Below, one piece after another: positions 27,846 to 36,677 of a stretch of 46,943 nt of DNA. Position numbers and translations under genes: made by a program. The notes below the pieces were generated by a model. The model searched no databases and was not told the DNA's origin. It was given only the letters and a program-made list of their open reading frames with translations. Origin of the DNA: Acidithiobacillus sp. (lineage in GTDB: Bacteria > Pseudomonadota > Gammaproteobacteria > Acidithiobacillales > Acidithiobacillaceae); the NCBI RefSeq assembly GCF_023256195.1, contig NZ_JAGDWX010000032.1:5781-52723 (forward strand). The letters are read 5' to 3'. The number at the start of each line of letters is the position of its first letter. The first letter of the stretch is position 1.

Positions 27846-29603
27846 ATGTCTGGCCAGGATCCACGCAAGCTTCACAGAAAACTTCCGGGCTGGCGCGCGG
27901 CGGCGCTCTTTGCTGTAATCGTTCTCGCGTTCGTCGCGGTTCTGGTCCGCGATGCCGAGGTGCAGGGTTGGCTGTCCCAGCATCTGCGCAGTCAAGGCGC
28001 CATCCGGATGATCCAGGAACGGCCCCTGCCGGCGGCGCGGGGCAGCATCCTCGCGGACAATGGACAGGCTTTGGCGGTGAATGTACCGGCAGTGACGGTG
28101 TGGGTTGACCCACGCATCTTCGCGCGGGAAAAGGCGCAGTGGCCCAGCGTTGCGCAGGTTCTCGGCCTGACGCCGGCGGAACTGGCACAGCGGGTCGATG
28201 CCGGTGGCGCGGACTTTGCGTACCTGGAGCGGCAGGTCCTGCCACAGCTGGGGCAGAGCATCTCGGCCATGCACGTTCCGGGACTTTACGTGCAAAAAAC
28301 CAGCCGCAGCTATTATCCTCTGGGGCCTGTGACGGCGCCCCTGATCGGGCTGGTTCACCTGAACCACCACGGTGCCGCTGGTCTCGAGCGCGGCTACGAC
28401 AGTTGGTTGAGCGGTCAGCCGGGCGAAGAAAAGGTGCTCGTCGACGGCAAGGGGGAGGTGCTGCGCGTGCTGGGCAGACCGCGGCCGCCCGTGAACGGTC
28501 ACGATCTGCATTTGACCATCGATCCCCAGATTCAGTATTGGGCCTACATGACCCTGCGGGCAGCGCAGAAGCATTTTGGTGCCGAGAATGGCTCGGCCGT
28601 GGTGATGAATGTGCACACCGGCCAGATTCTGGCCATGGTCAGCGTACCTTCCTGCAACCCCAATACCCGGGACGGCTGCACGAATCCGTCGGACTACGTC
28701 AACAATGCCGTGCATCAGGCCTTCGAGCCGGGTTCGGTGATGAAACCCTTCATGGTGGCAGCGGCGCTGGCTACCGGCAGCATCCGCCCCGACCAGCATT
28801 TCAACGTGTCCCACTGCCTGCCGGTGGGCGGTTTCTGCATCCGGGACGACGTGGTCCATCGGGAGTTGGACGTAGCGCATATCCTCAAGTATTCCAGTGA
28901 CGTGGGGGCCGCCAAGATTGCTTTGCGCACCCCCGCAGAAGCCATCGCCCAGATGTATCGGGCCGCGGGTTTCGGTGAGCCGGCGCCATTGGGCTTCGAC
29001 GAGGCAACGGCGGGTGTATTGCCACCGGCGCAGAGCTGGGATCGCGCGCGTCATGCCACCATCGCCTTGGGCTATGGTGTATCGGTGACCACGCTGCAAT
29101 TGGCGGAAGCCTACGCCGCCATCGCCAATGGTGGCTACCACGTGCAGCCGGTGCTGGTGGCTGGGCAGACGGGCCAATCCCGCCGTATCATGTCAGCCGC
29201 CATCGCCAACCACCTGCGACACTGGCTCGAAGGCGTCTGTGCCGCCAATGGCACAGGCATATTGGCCGCCATCCCGGGCTACGCGGTAGCGGGCAAGACG
29301 GGTACCGCCAACCTCGCCAATGGCAAGGGCGGTTTCAACAAAAAGAAGACCAACGCGACCTTCGTCGGTTTTGCTCCGGGTTTTGCACCGGACCTCGTCA
29401 TGGCGGTATCGTTACGCGGCAGCACGCGCTATTGGAATTTCGGCGGAGTAGAGGCGGCGCCGGTCTTTCGGGTAACCATGCGCCACGCTCTGCAGCGGCT
29501 GAACATCGCGCCCCGCTGGTGCGGCACGCGCGCCTGCGTGAGCAAGGACGCCAACGTCTCTACCACGCAGGCGGAGATCTGGGCAGAAGGAGGTGGCAAG
29601 TGA
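27846..29603 (+). CDS. FtsI-like class B penicillin-binding protein
   Basis: 585 residues. A membrane anchor (about 19-36) is followed by a dimerisation domain starting RPLPAARGSILADNGQALAVN, and a transpeptidase domain from about residue 240. The active-site motifs are SVMK (S297, K300) in FEPGSVMKPF, SSD (S350-D352) in LKYSSDVGAAKIAL where SxN is usual, and KTGT (484-487). It cross-links septal or lateral peptidoglycan in the periplasm. It is outside any dcw cluster, so it is likely a second, accessory FtsI/PBP2-type enzyme. The Asn-to-Asp change in the second motif could affect acylation or beta-lactam binding. Two small membrane proteins follow with overlapping starts. Confidence 0.9.
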   Translation: MSGQDPRKLHRKLPGWRAAALFAVIVLAFVAVLVRDAEVQGWLSQHLRSQGAIRMIQERPLPAARGSILADNGQALAVNVPAVTVWVDPRIFAREKAQWPSVAQVLGLTPAELAQRVDAGGADFAYLERQVLPQLGQSISAMHVPGLYVQKTSRSYYPLGPVTAPLIGLVHLNHHGAAGLERGYDSWLSGQPGEEKVLVDGKGEVLRVLGRPRPPVNGHDLHLTIDPQIQYWAYMTLRAAQKHFGAENGSAVVMNVHTGQILAMVSVPSCNPNTRDGCTNPSDYVNNAVHQAFEPGSVMKPFMVAAALATGSIRPDQHFNVSHCLPVGGFCIRDDVVHRELDVAHILKYSSDVGAAKIALRTPAEAIAQMYRAAGFGEPAPLGFDEATAGVLPPAQSWDRARHATIALGYGVSVTTLQLAEAYAAIANGGYHVQPVLVAGQTGQSRRIMSAAIANHLRHWLEGVCAANGTGILAAIPGYAVAGKTGTANLANGKGGFNKKKTNATFVGFAPGFAPDLVMAVSLRGSTRYWNFGGVEAAPVFRVTMRHALQRLNIAPRWCGTRACVSKDANVSTTQAEIWAEGGGK

Positions 29604-29911
29604 GCAGACTGGATCGTTGGGTGGCGGGCGTCCTCGCGACTGGCGTTGCCCTGATTCTTCTGGGAATTCTGGTGGTGGCACTGAACACCCGGATTCCCAT
29701 CGCCCACATCTATGTGAACGCCGCTGGAGCGCGGGCGCTGGAAGCCGCGGGCGTTGCGGTGCACCGTGCTGCCGACTGGCCCGGGGCATTCCGCGCCAAT
29801 CCCCGCAACACTGCGGCAGCCTTTCTTCCCAGCGCCGAGCTGTATTTTGGCGGGGATCGGCGGGTGCAGCTCCCGCGTCGAGATGTCCTGCTGTGGGTCT
29901 ATCGAGGGTGA
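29600..29911 (+). CDS. Small single-pass membrane protein coupled to the PBP
   Basis: 103 residues from a GTG that overlaps the PBP stop by 4 bases, preceded by a near-perfect AAGGAGG at 6 bases. One membrane helix (about 9-30, VAGVLATGVALILLGILVVA) is followed by about 70 residues with short beta-like segments (HIYVNAAGARALEAAGVAV, AELYFGGDRRVQLPRRDVLL) that should face the periplasm. I know no family. The overlap with the PBP gene points to a partner of the transpeptidase, by analogy with small divisome subunits, but that is inference. Confidence 0.7.
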   Translation: MSRLDRWVAGVLATGVALILLGILVVALNTRIPIAHIYVNAAGARALEAAGVAVHRAADWPGAFRANPRNTAAAFLPSAELYFGGDRRVQLPRRDVLLWVYRG

Positions 29912-30213
29912 GACCACTGGCCGATCGGATCCCAGCGCTGGGCCCGCTACTACGGGGAGTCGGGGCGGTGCTCTTGGTACTCTTGGCAGTACTCGTGCTG
30001 CTGGCTGTGAACGGGCTGCTACTCATCCCGGCTTTGCTGCTGTCCTATGATCTCTTGGATATCGCCTGGCAGTGGCAAGGCTTTTTACCGGACCCGGTGC
30101 CATCGCCCGGACCCTGGACCAGCCTGTTTATCGGACTGGTGGCGTCGTTCTTGTTGGCTCTGGTGAATGGCGTGGCTCTGGGGCTGTGGACGCGTCGCCA
30201 GCGCTCAAGCTGA
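29908..30213 (+). CDS. Small two-helix membrane protein
   Basis: 101 residues from a GTG overlapping the previous stop by 4 bases (GTGA). A long hydrophobic segment (LLRGVGAVLLVLLAVLVLLAVNGLLLIPALLL, too long for one simple helix) and a second (TSLFIGLVASFLLALVNGVALGLW) flank a proline-rich loop. It ends in RRQRSS. No family recognised. It is translationally coupled to the 103-residue protein and PBP genes, and its 3' end overlaps convergent uup by 9 bases. Confidence 0.65.
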   Translation: MRPLADRIPALGPLLRGVGAVLLVLLAVLVLLAVNGLLLIPALLLSYDLLDIAWQWQGFLPDPVPSPGPWTSLFIGLVASFLLALVNGVALGLWTRRQRSS

Positions 30214-32052
30214 GGCTTCACTGGCTTTGCTTTCCAGAAGTGCCCAGCGGGCGTAGGCCGCATCCAGTTCCGCGGCGACGGTTTTGGCCTCCTCCTGGAT
30301 GCTCTTGAGCCGGTCCGGCTCCCGGTACAGGTCGGGGTCGGCGAGAGCGGCGGCTATGCTCTCTTGGCGCGCTTCCAGAGCTTCGATCTGGGCTGGGAGC
30401 TGCTCGAGATCCTGTCGCTCGCGAAAACTCAGGCCAGCCTTGCGCGGTTTTTCTTTCTCGCGCGTGAGCTTGCGCGCGATCGGCATAAGCGAATCGCCCG
30501 CGTGTGGCGGCTCTGCCTGCTGCTGCCACGCCTCCCAGTCACTGTAGCCGCCCGCCATGTTGAGCCAGTGCCCGTCGCCGCGACTGACGAGGACCTGGGT
30601 AGCCACCTGGTCGAGGAACTCGCGATCGTGGGAAACGAGGATGACGGTGCCTGGAAAAGTCTGAAGGCGTTCTTCCAAAACCTCGAGGGTTTCCAGGTCG
30701 AGGTCGTTGGTAGGCTCATCCAGCACCAGCAGATTGGCGGGCCGCGCGAAGAGACGGGCCAGCAGTAGGCGGGCGCGTTCGCCGCCCGATAGGGCCTTGA
30801 CAGGCCCACGGGCGCGACCAGGTGGGAAGAGAAAATCCTGCAGATAGCTGAGAACATGGCGGCGCTCGCCACCGATGTCCAAGAAGTCGCTGCCATCGGC
30901 CACGGCATCGACGACGCGCATGTCGGGGTCGAGTTGGGCACGGAACTGGTCGAAGTAAGCAAGCTCCAGCCGGGTACCCTGGCGTACCTGGCCCTTCTGT
31001 GGGGGCAACTCCCCAAGGATTAGACGCAGCAGCGTGGTTTTCCCCACCCCATTGGGCCCGACGATGGCGATCCGGTCGCCGCGCTCAATGCGGATGGACA
31101 GATCCTCGACAATGGGTCGATCGTCGTAGGAGAAAGACACATGGGTCAGTTCTGCCACCAGGCTGCCGGAGCGTTCGGCGGCGGCAATATCCAGACGCGC
31201 CGTCCCGAGCCGTTGGCGCCTTTGTCGGCGCTCATCGCGCAGACGCTCCAGGCGACGCAGACGGCCTTGGTTACGCTTGGCGCGCGCCTTGACGCCTTGG
31301 CGCAACCAGGCTTCCTCTTCGGCCAACTGTCCCTCCAGCCGCTCCGATGCGGCCGCCTCGGCAGCCAGCATCTCCTCCTTACGCTTGAGGTAATCGCGAA
31401 AGCTGCCGGGAAAGCTGCTGAGCTTGCCACGGTCCAGTTCGACGATGCGCGTGGCAAGACGATCGAGAAAGCGGCGGTCGTGGGTGATGAATACCAGGGT
31501 TCCCCGATATCGGGCCAGGGTTTTTTCCAGGGTGTCTATACCGGCCAGGTCCAGATGATTGGTGGGCTCGTCCAGAAAAAGTAGGTCGGGTTCACCCATG
31601 AGGGCCTGGGCAATAGCGACCCGTTTGCGCTGCCCGCCAGAGAGTGCGGCGATCCGCCCGGATTCCGGCAGGCCCAATTGATCGCGCAAACTCTGCGCCC
31701 GCGCGGTGACGGTCCAGAAATCCGGATGGTCCGTCGGTTCGGCGGTACCCTGCGGACTTGCTTGCGCTGCTTGGTGCAGCGGGTGCCCTGCGCAGATGGC
31801 GTCCAGCAGATCCTGGTCTTCTGGCAGTTCCGGTTCTTGGGCCAGGTAGGCAGCGTGCAGTCCGGAAGACCAAGAGAGTCGACCGCCGTCCAGAGGGTAG
31901 AGCCCTGCGAGCACCTGCAGCAGGGTCGACTTACCCTCCCCATTACGGCCGATGAGACCTACCCGCTCGCCCTCATCGAGCACGAGGTCGGCACGATCCA
32001 GAAGCGCACGCCCCCCCCATTCGACCTGGCCCTGGTCCAACTGCAAAACCAT
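30205..32052 (-). CDS. uup: ABC-F ATPase Uup
   Basis: 615 residues. Two ABC domains in one chain: Walker A GRNGEGKSTLL and GPNGVGKTTLL, signatures LSGGQRKRVAIAQAL and LSGGERARLLLARLF, Walker B LLFLDEPTNHLD and LLVLDEPTNDLD. The linker is the ABC-F interdomain arm, rich in Arg and Glu (KARAKRNQGRLRRLERL). The Glu/Arg-rich C-terminal coiled coil (about 525-610) is the Uup DNA/RNA-binding domain. Uup acts on ribosomes or branched DNA, lowering transposon excision and tandem-repeat deletion. No membrane domain. Start ATG at 32052; a GTG two codons earlier is also possible. Confidence 0.93.
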   Translation of the reverse strand: MVLQLDQGQVEWGGRALLDRADLVLDEGERVGLIGRNGEGKSTLLQVLAGLYPLDGGRLSWSSGLHAAYLAQEPELPEDQDLLDAICAGHPLHQAAQASPQGTAEPTDHPDFWTVTARAQSLRDQLGLPESGRIAALSGGQRKRVAIAQALMGEPDLLFLDEPTNHLDLAGIDTLEKTLARYRGTLVFITHDRRFLDRLATRIVELDRGKLSSFPGSFRDYLKRKEEMLAAEAAASERLEGQLAEEEAWLRQGVKARAKRNQGRLRRLERLRDERRQRRQRLGTARLDIAAAERSGSLVAELTHVSFSYDDRPIVEDLSIRIERGDRIAIVGPNGVGKTTLLRLILGELPPQKGQVRQGTRLELAYFDQFRAQLDPDMRVVDAVADGSDFLDIGGERRHVLSYLQDFLFPPGRARGPVKALSGGERARLLLARLFARPANLLVLDEPTNDLDLETLEVLEERLQTFPGTVILVSHDREFLDQVATQVLVSRGDGHWLNMAGGYSDWEAWQQQAEPPHAGDSLMPIARKLTREKEKPRKAGLSFRERQDLEQLPAQIEALEARQESIAAALADPDLYREPDRLKSIQEEAKTVAAELDAAYARWALLESKASEASA

Positions 32053-32148
32053 CCCCACGGTATTTCGTCTCCTCGCCCTCTGCTACCGGCACACGGACGC
32101 GCACCGGCCTCACAGCTTAGAGGGCGAGAGTCCATGGGGCAAGGACCC

Positions 32149-32508
32149 CTATTTCAAAAGGCGCAGGGCGATGGGATAGCGGAAGTCCGCACCATTGCTG
32201 GATTGTACCGCAGCCAGAATGCAGAACACGATGTTGACGAGGAACAGAAGCCCAAAGAACACCAGACCGACGAGCAGCATGGCTAGAATACCGGAGATCA
32301 GGTAGGCGATGAGCAGCGTGATCTGAAAATTCAGAGCCTCCAGGATCTGACTGCGCAGCCAGGGACTGGCACTGTCTTTCTTGACAAGGTAGAGGACCAA
32401 GGGGACGATGATGCCGAGGAGGATTCCGCTCAAATGGACGATGGTGGCCGTGTTGGTATCTTCGGAACTCGGTCGGCTGGTGGAAATGGCCTGTTCGGGT
32501 GATTCCAT
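32149..32508 (-). CDS. DUF4870 membrane protein
   Basis: 119 residues. After a polar N-terminus, NTATIVHLSGILLGIIVPLVLYLVKKD and LRSQILEALNFQITLLIAYLISGIL are hallmarks of DUF4870 (Tic20-like), followed by two further hydrophobic segments and the typical end ANNGADFRYPIALRLLK-like (SSNGADFRYPIALRLLK). Function unknown; the protein is in the inner membrane. It precedes uup by 96 bases on the same strand and diverges from the uracil-DNA glycosylase gene. Confidence 0.85.
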   Translation of the reverse strand: MESPEQAISTSRPSSEDTNTATIVHLSGILLGIIVPLVLYLVKKDSASPWLRSQILEALNFQITLLIAYLISGILAMLLVGLVFFGLLFLVNIVFCILAAVQSSNGADFRYPIALRLLK

Positions 32509-32645
32509 GGTACGCTCCCTGGGGTGGTTGATTTCGTGACGATTTTAATGAGCAACACCGCTTTAGTCCAGTATTTTTCGCCAGCGTTTTTTGCGGGCGA
32601 GCGGGATCCCAGGAGCAAAGAACGGCGAATCCCGTGGCATTCCTC

Positions 32646-33509
32646 ATGAATCCGCGGCAACGCCGTTTTTTTGAGGTTCTGGGTCTGGATCTTGCGGGAT
32701 TTCCGGTCTCGAACCCCGGCGCCGAGCTGGGCCCAAAGTCGATGTCTCTGTCTTCTGCGGTGCCACAACCGTCTGCGCGAACCCCGTCAAACCTGCCACA
32801 TCCAGCGCCGGCTCGCATCGAACCGGTTGCTGCAGAGCCGGAACGCGAGGACGTCCGGGCGCCGGCGAGCGCGAACGAGTGCAGCGCCGACAATGTGGGC
32901 GTGGATGAGCAAAGTCGACACGCCATCGCGGCCATGGACTGGTCGACCCTGAAGGATAGCATTGCGGCCTGTCGCGCCTGCAGCCTGGGGAACACCCGGC
33001 AGAATGCTGTGGTAGGCGCCGGCAGTCCCACGGGATCCTGGTTCTTCGTTGGCGAGGCGCCAGGGGCGGAAGAGGATCGGCGCGGGGAAGCCTTTGTGGG
33101 TCGCGGCGGTCAGCTTCTGGACGCCATGCTGGCGGCCATGTCTCTGAGTCGCACTCGGGACGTCTACATCGCCAATGTGCTCAAATGCCGCCCGCCCAAC
33201 AATCGTGACCCACAGGGTCCGGAAGTGCAGTCCTGCCTACCGTATCTGGAGCGCCAAATTGCCTTGGTCCAGCCCCGGATAGTGGTGGCCATGGGACGCT
33301 TCGCCGCGCAGTCCCTATTGCAGACCACCACTCCCATCGGGCAACTTCGTGGGCGTGTCTGGGAATACCGCGGCATTCCTCTGGTGGTGACCTATCATCC
33401 GGCCTATCTGCTGCGCAATCCCCTGGACAAACGCAAGGTCTGGGAGGATCTGAAACTGGCGCTCTCCGTTTATCCCAAGGACTCGCCGCGCACCGATGCG
33501 ATGGCTTGA
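32646..33509 (+). CDS. Family 4 uracil-DNA glycosylase with Fe-S cluster
   Basis: 287 residues. Removes uracil from DNA arising from cytosine deamination, a threat for acid-loving or moderately thermophilic cells. Cysteine ligands of the [4Fe-4S] cluster are in ACRACSLG and LKCRPPNNRDPQGPEVQSCL. The active site is in FVGEAPGAEEDRRGEAFVG, and VVTYHPAYLLRNP is the second uracil motif. Residues before about 95 are a poorly conserved, Pro/Ala-rich linker after a short N-terminal NPRQRRFFEVLGLDL, as in many proteobacterial members (DNA polymerase-related fusion name). I chose the ATG at 32646; a GTG at 32634 is also possible, neither has a clear Shine-Dalgarno sequence. Its end overlaps the convergent SDR gene by 40 bases. 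Confidence 0.88.
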   Translation: MNPRQRRFFEVLGLDLAGFPVSNPGAELGPKSMSLSSAVPQPSARTPSNLPHPAPARIEPVAAEPEREDVRAPASANECSADNVGVDEQSRHAIAAMDWSTLKDSIAACRACSLGNTRQNAVVGAGSPTGSWFFVGEAPGAEEDRRGEAFVGRGGQLLDAMLAAMSLSRTRDVYIANVLKCRPPNNRDPQGPEVQSCLPYLERQIALVQPRIVVAMGRFAAQSLLQTTTPIGQLRGRVWEYRGIPLVVTYHPAYLLRNPLDKRKVWEDLKLALSVYPKDSPRTDAMA

Positions 33510-34408
33510 GCGACATCGTGACGAGCCCGCCAGCCCAGCTCTGCCTCTGCCTTGCGACAGTCCACCACCAGAGGATGCTCGAGCCCGAGTAGCCAGCCGG
33601 GGTCTCCCATGGCTCGGACCAAAGGACGCAGGCGTCGGTGGATTTCGTGCATCTGCCGTGGCGACAGGGGCAGCGACCAGCGGCGGGGAATGCTCGACCA
33701 GGGGATCGGGTCCGGTGCGGCGATGTTGTAGGCGCCTGGACGATCCTGTGTCAGAGCTGCCAGCACGGCGCCTATGGCATCCTGCTCGTGGATGCATTGC
33801 AGGGGCAAGTCGGGATCGGGCAGGCGTAGACCGAAGGGACTCGTGGCGATGTTGTTGACGAGAGGCTGGGCTTGCGGCCCGACGATGGCATGCAGGCGCA
33901 GGCGGGTGATGCGCAGGCGCGGATTGCTGGCGGCGTGTTCATCCAGTAGCCCTTCCACAGCCACCTTGTCCTCCGCGTAAGCAAAGCCTGGGTTGGGACG
34001 CAACCTCTGCTGCTCATCGATGATGGCGGGGTTGTCGGGCCAGGCGCCATAGACCGCGACGCTGCTGCTGTAGATGAGACGATGGACGCCTGCGGTGCGC
34101 ATGGCCTCCAGGAGCGCGCGAGTCCCCTCGCGATTACTGGCCGCCATGCGTTCCCGCCACGCCTTGCCCCAGCCGAGGTGCGGACTCAGGACCACGAAGG
34201 CGAGGTGGATGACGAGATCGACGCCCGCCAACAGTACCGGGAGATCCGGATCGCGCAGGTCGCGCTGCCAGCAACGGAGCCTGGGATGGGTCGAATGGGC
34301 CGCTACCCGATCCAAGGCCAGCAATTCGTGTTCCGGAAAACGATGGAGAAGCTCCGCCACGAGCAACCTGCCCATGTGGCCCGCGGCGCCCGTGACCAGA
34401 ATACGCAT
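33470..34408 (-). CDS. NAD-dependent epimerase/dehydratase (extended SDR)
   Basis: 312 residues. Rossmann glycine motif MRILVTGAAGHMGRLLV, Asp-rich strand end LLALDRV, and the catalytic SS-SVAVYG...YAEDKVAVE arrangement (Ser, Tyr, Lys) of the extended short-chain reductases. IYSSSVAVYGAWPD and AYNIAAPDPIPW are seen in sugar-nucleotide epimerases and related enzymes. The substrate cannot be assigned. Its start touches the stop of the flavin-dependent oxidoreductase gene (TGATG), so the two form a coupled pair. Overlaps the 3' end of the uracil-DNA glycosylase gene on the other strand. Confidence 0.82.
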   Translation of the reverse strand: MRILVTGAAGHMGRLLVAELLHRFPEHELLALDRVAAHSTHPRLRCWQRDLRDPDLPVLLAGVDLVIHLAFVVLSPHLGWGKAWRERMAASNREGTRALLEAMRTAGVHRLIYSSSVAVYGAWPDNPAIIDEQQRLRPNPGFAYAEDKVAVEGLLDEHAASNPRLRITRLRLHAIVGPQAQPLVNNIATSPFGLRLPDPDLPLQCIHEQDAIGAVLAALTQDRPGAYNIAAPDPIPWSSIPRRWSLPLSPRQMHEIHRRLRPLVRAMGDPGWLLGLEHPLVVDCRKAEAELGWRARHDVAQAIASVRGESLG

Positions 34409-35499
34409 CAGGCGGCGTCGGCGTCCTCGTGCTCGAGGCCGGGCAAGACCTCTCTCGCCAAGATTTCCAGAGATCTCTGGGTTACTTCGCTGGGCACCAT
34501 GCCTGCGCCCACCGCGAGAATCAGACGATCCACTCCGGCGCGTGCGTAACGAGAAAGCTTGCGGCGGCAGCTGGCGGGATCGCCCACGACCACCATCCCC
34601 ATGTTTTCCAACAGGCTCAGGCTCAGACCGCGACGCAGCAGGGGCTCCAGAAAGCCAAGGCGATGATAGTACTCATAGCTTTCCCGCAACTGCGCGAGAA
34701 CCGGACGGGTCTGGTCCAGAAGCCGCTGGTAGTACCAAGCAAAACCGGCCGCCAGTTGCCGGGCCTCCCTCTCATTTTCGAGGCAGAGACAACCGATGGT
34801 CATGGCGAAACGGGGATTCTGGCCGGGTGTTACCGTGGCGGTACCGTGATGCTCCCGCCAGGCCCGACGATAGGATTTAAGGTCCTGTTTAATGAGAAAC
34901 CAAGGCTTGAAGGGGCCGCTCAAGACACCGATACCCTCTTTTGCTGCCCATTGAAAGCTCGGCGGGCTCACCGCTGCTGTCCACAGCGGTGGGTGAGGGC
35001 GCTGCACCGGCTTGGGCAGAATGTCGAGATCCTCGAAGTCGTAGATCTCGCCGTGATGGCTGAAGGCACCGCCCGGCGCCCGGCGAAGGATAGCGAGGCC
35101 TTCCTCGAGGTGGCGGCGGCTTTGCCCCATGTCGCTACCGAAGAGGCGATACTCTTTCGGCGAAAAGCCCCGGCCCAGGCCGAGCTCCAGCCGTCCTCCG
35201 CTGAGAATGTCCAAGGCTGCCGCTTTCTCGGCAACGCGCACGATGTGCTGATAGGGCAGAACCACCACGGCATGGCCGAGACGCAGCCGCTCGGTGCGCT
35301 GGCTGGCGGCCCCCAGGAACACTTCCGGCGCACTGGAGTGCGAATACTCGCGCATGAAATGGTGTTCCACAAACCAGGCGCCGTGGAAGCCGAGACGATC
35401 GGCCAGTGTCAGCTCCGCAAGGGTTTCGTGATAGACTTGTGCCTCGGAGCGCCCGAGGTGCTCGGGTACCGCCAGCTCGTAGAAGAGATCCACCTGCAT
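34408..35499 (-). CDS. LLM-class flavin-dependent oxidoreductase
   Basis: 363 residues. Luciferase-like TIM barrel: MQVDLFYELAVP at the N-terminus, LADRLGFHGAWFVEHHF, TERLRLGHAVVVLPYQHIVRVAEKAAALDILSGGRLELGLGRGF (given here as the region 80-125) and GVDRLILAVGAGMVP near the end. Uses reduced flavin on an unknown substrate. The start at 35499 was set at the ATG preceding VDLFYEL, with GGGACTCCC... giving a weak Shine-Dalgarno. It is followed directly by the SDR gene and diverges from a 79-residue ORF only 15 bases away. Confidence 0.85.
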   Translation of the reverse strand: MQVDLFYELAVPEHLGRSEAQVYHETLAELTLADRLGFHGAWFVEHHFMREYSHSSAPEVFLGAASQRTERLRLGHAVVVLPYQHIVRVAEKAAALDILSGGRLELGLGRGFSPKEYRLFGSDMGQSRRHLEEGLAILRRAPGGAFSHHGEIYDFEDLDILPKPVQRPHPPLWTAAVSPPSFQWAAKEGIGVLSGPFKPWFLIKQDLKSYRRAWREHHGTATVTPGQNPRFAMTIGCLCLENEREARQLAAGFAWYYQRLLDQTRPVLAQLRESYEYYHRLGFLEPLLRRGLSLSLLENMGMVVVGDPASCRRKLSRYARAGVDRLILAVGAGMVPSEVTQRSLEILAREVLPGLEHEDADAA

Positions 35500-35514
35500 G
35501 ATCGGGAGTCCCCC

Positions 35515-35754
35515 ATGTCTTTGACGCCGCCCCACATCGCCGAGCGCCTGCAGATCGCCATTCTAACATCGGAACAGATGCGTCTGCACTGGGAAGATCC
35601 CGACAGTGGCATGCATTACTATGAGCGGGTACTGCCTGTGGCTCTGGAGTCGTCCGGCGATGGCGATCTGCTGCGCTGTCGACTCCTGGATGAGGATCGT
35701 GAGATTCAGGTGCCCGTGGCGCGTATCCGCAATCTGCCGACACCGGTGAAGTGA
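35515..35754 (+). CDS. Small hypothetical protein (79 aa)
   Basis: 79 residues from an ATG 6 bases after GGGAG. No membrane segment. It begins MSLTPPHIAERLQIAILTSEQ, has HWEDPDSGMHYYERVLPV, and ends with a beta-rich stretch LLRCRLLDEDREIQVPVARI that suggests a small SH3-like or barrel fold. It is divergent from the luciferase-like gene with a 15-base gap, so their promoters must overlap the coding starts. No family recognised. Convergent with orn. Confidence 0.6.
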   Translation: MSLTPPHIAERLQIAILTSEQMRLHWEDPDSGMHYYERVLPVALESSGDGDLLRCRLLDEDREIQVPVARIRNLPTPVK

Positions 35755-35779
35755 CCCAGGTGACGGCTCTCCGCCGGGG

Positions 35780-36382
35780 TCAGGGCAGTTCAGCGTCATC
35801 CGTCTCGCCAAAATCTCCCGCGCTGCCAGCGACGAAAAGACGTTGTGGGAACAGGTGCTCGCGGTAGTAGAGCAGCTCGCCTATGGATTCGCGAATATCC
35901 GCCAAAGCTTCGTGGCGCTCGGTCTTGGGGTAGCGCGGCAGGTTGGGATACCAGCGGTGGGCCAGTTCCTTGATGGTACTGACGTCGATGAGACGGTAAT
36001 GGAGAAAACGCTCGAGGCGGGGCATGAGACGGGCTAGAAAACGACGGTCCTGACAGACGCTGTTTCCACAGAGCGGTGCCGTTCCGGGCTGGACGTGGGC
36101 TTGCAGAAAATCCAGGGTCTGGGCCTCCACTGCGCCGAGGTCGAGGCGGCTTTCGCGCACCCTCTGGGTGAGTCCAGAGTTTCCGTGGGTGCGTTGATTC
36201 CAGTCGTCCATGGCGGCAAGCACACTCTCACTTTGATGTACGGCCAGTACCGGCCCTTCGCTGAGGATGCGGAGCTCGTTGTCGGTGACGATGCTCGCAA
36301 TCTCGAGTATCTGATCACGCTCCGGACTCAGGCCCGTCATTTCGAGATCGATCCAGACCAGGCGCTGCGTTTTCGGATCCAT
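35780..36382 (-). CDS. orn: Oligoribonuclease
   Basis: 200 residues (E. coli 181), a DEDDh 3'-5' exoribonuclease that clears 2-5-mer RNA and pGpG. Catalytic acids D12 and E14 are in [14 protein letters not shown], and the third and fourth in HVQP...[12 protein letters not shown] and [29 protein letters not shown] is typical. The C-terminus carries about 20 extra residues. The start was placed at [10 protein letters not shown]; the frame continues upstream into repeat sequence with no support. The tandem sRNA-like region lies immediately upstream on the same strand. Confidence 0.95.
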   Translation of the reverse strand: MDPKTQRLVWIDLEMTGLSPERDQILEIASIVTDNELRILSEGPVLAVHQSESVLAAMDDWNQRTHGNSGLTQRVRESRLDLGAVEAQTLDFLQAHVQPGTAPLCGNSVCQDRRFLARLMPRLERFLHYRLIDVSTIKELAHRWYPNLPRYPKTERHEALADIRESIGELLYYREHLFPQRLFVAGSAGDFGETDDAELP

Positions 36383-36431
36383 ACCGTGCTCCTCCGTGAC
36401 CAGCTTCAGTCTAGCACGATGGGCTCGGGGT

Positions 36432-36458
36432 AAAAAAAGACGGGCTTGTGAGCCCGTC
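36432..36458 (-). terminator. Terminator of unit 1
   Basis: Minus strand GACGGGCT, loop CACA, AGCCCGTC, T7. Also sits just upstream of the orn start (50 bases), so it could insulate orn from the array. Confidence 0.85.
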
Positions 36459-36617
36459 CAATAGCCGCAAAACAACCGCTACAAAACTCGCCTGGACACC
36501 GTACTCCTTACCTGCGTCTTTCCCTTCGGATGCTACGCTCCCTTTCATCTTGAGGCTTGGGCCAGATCTCCAATGCCCATCCAGAATATCCCTGCCGTGT
36601 TTCCAGATTATTTCCGA
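36432..36617 (-). ncRNA. Candidate small RNA, unit 1 of a tandem array
   Basis: Read on the minus strand. It begins with an upstream box (36617-36598, ~20 nt, TCGGAAATAATCTGGAAACA), has a mid segment with GGCCCAAGCCTCAAGATG and GGGAGCG near 36563-36535 that recurs in unit 2, then a shared 3' segment (TAGCGGTTGTTTTGCGGCTA TTG, 36481-36459) and the terminator stem GACGGGCT/AGCCCGTC with T7. The box-to-terminator length is 186 nt, so a transcript starting after the box would be about 150 nt. A short frame starting at the ATG near 36549 is present but not kept in unit 2, so I favour a non-coding RNA. The box might be promoter or regulator site. Confidence 0.6.
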
Positions 36618-36650
36618 TAACGCCTGTTTTGCTGCCCCGAGAGCCGGGAT

Positions 36651-36677
36651 AAAAAAAGACGGACTCAGGAGTCCGTC
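36651..36677 (-). terminator. Terminator of unit 2
   Basis: Minus strand GACGGACT, loop CCTG, AGTCCGTC, T7. It differs from unit 1 by a paired (compensatory) change in the stem. Confidence 0.88.
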
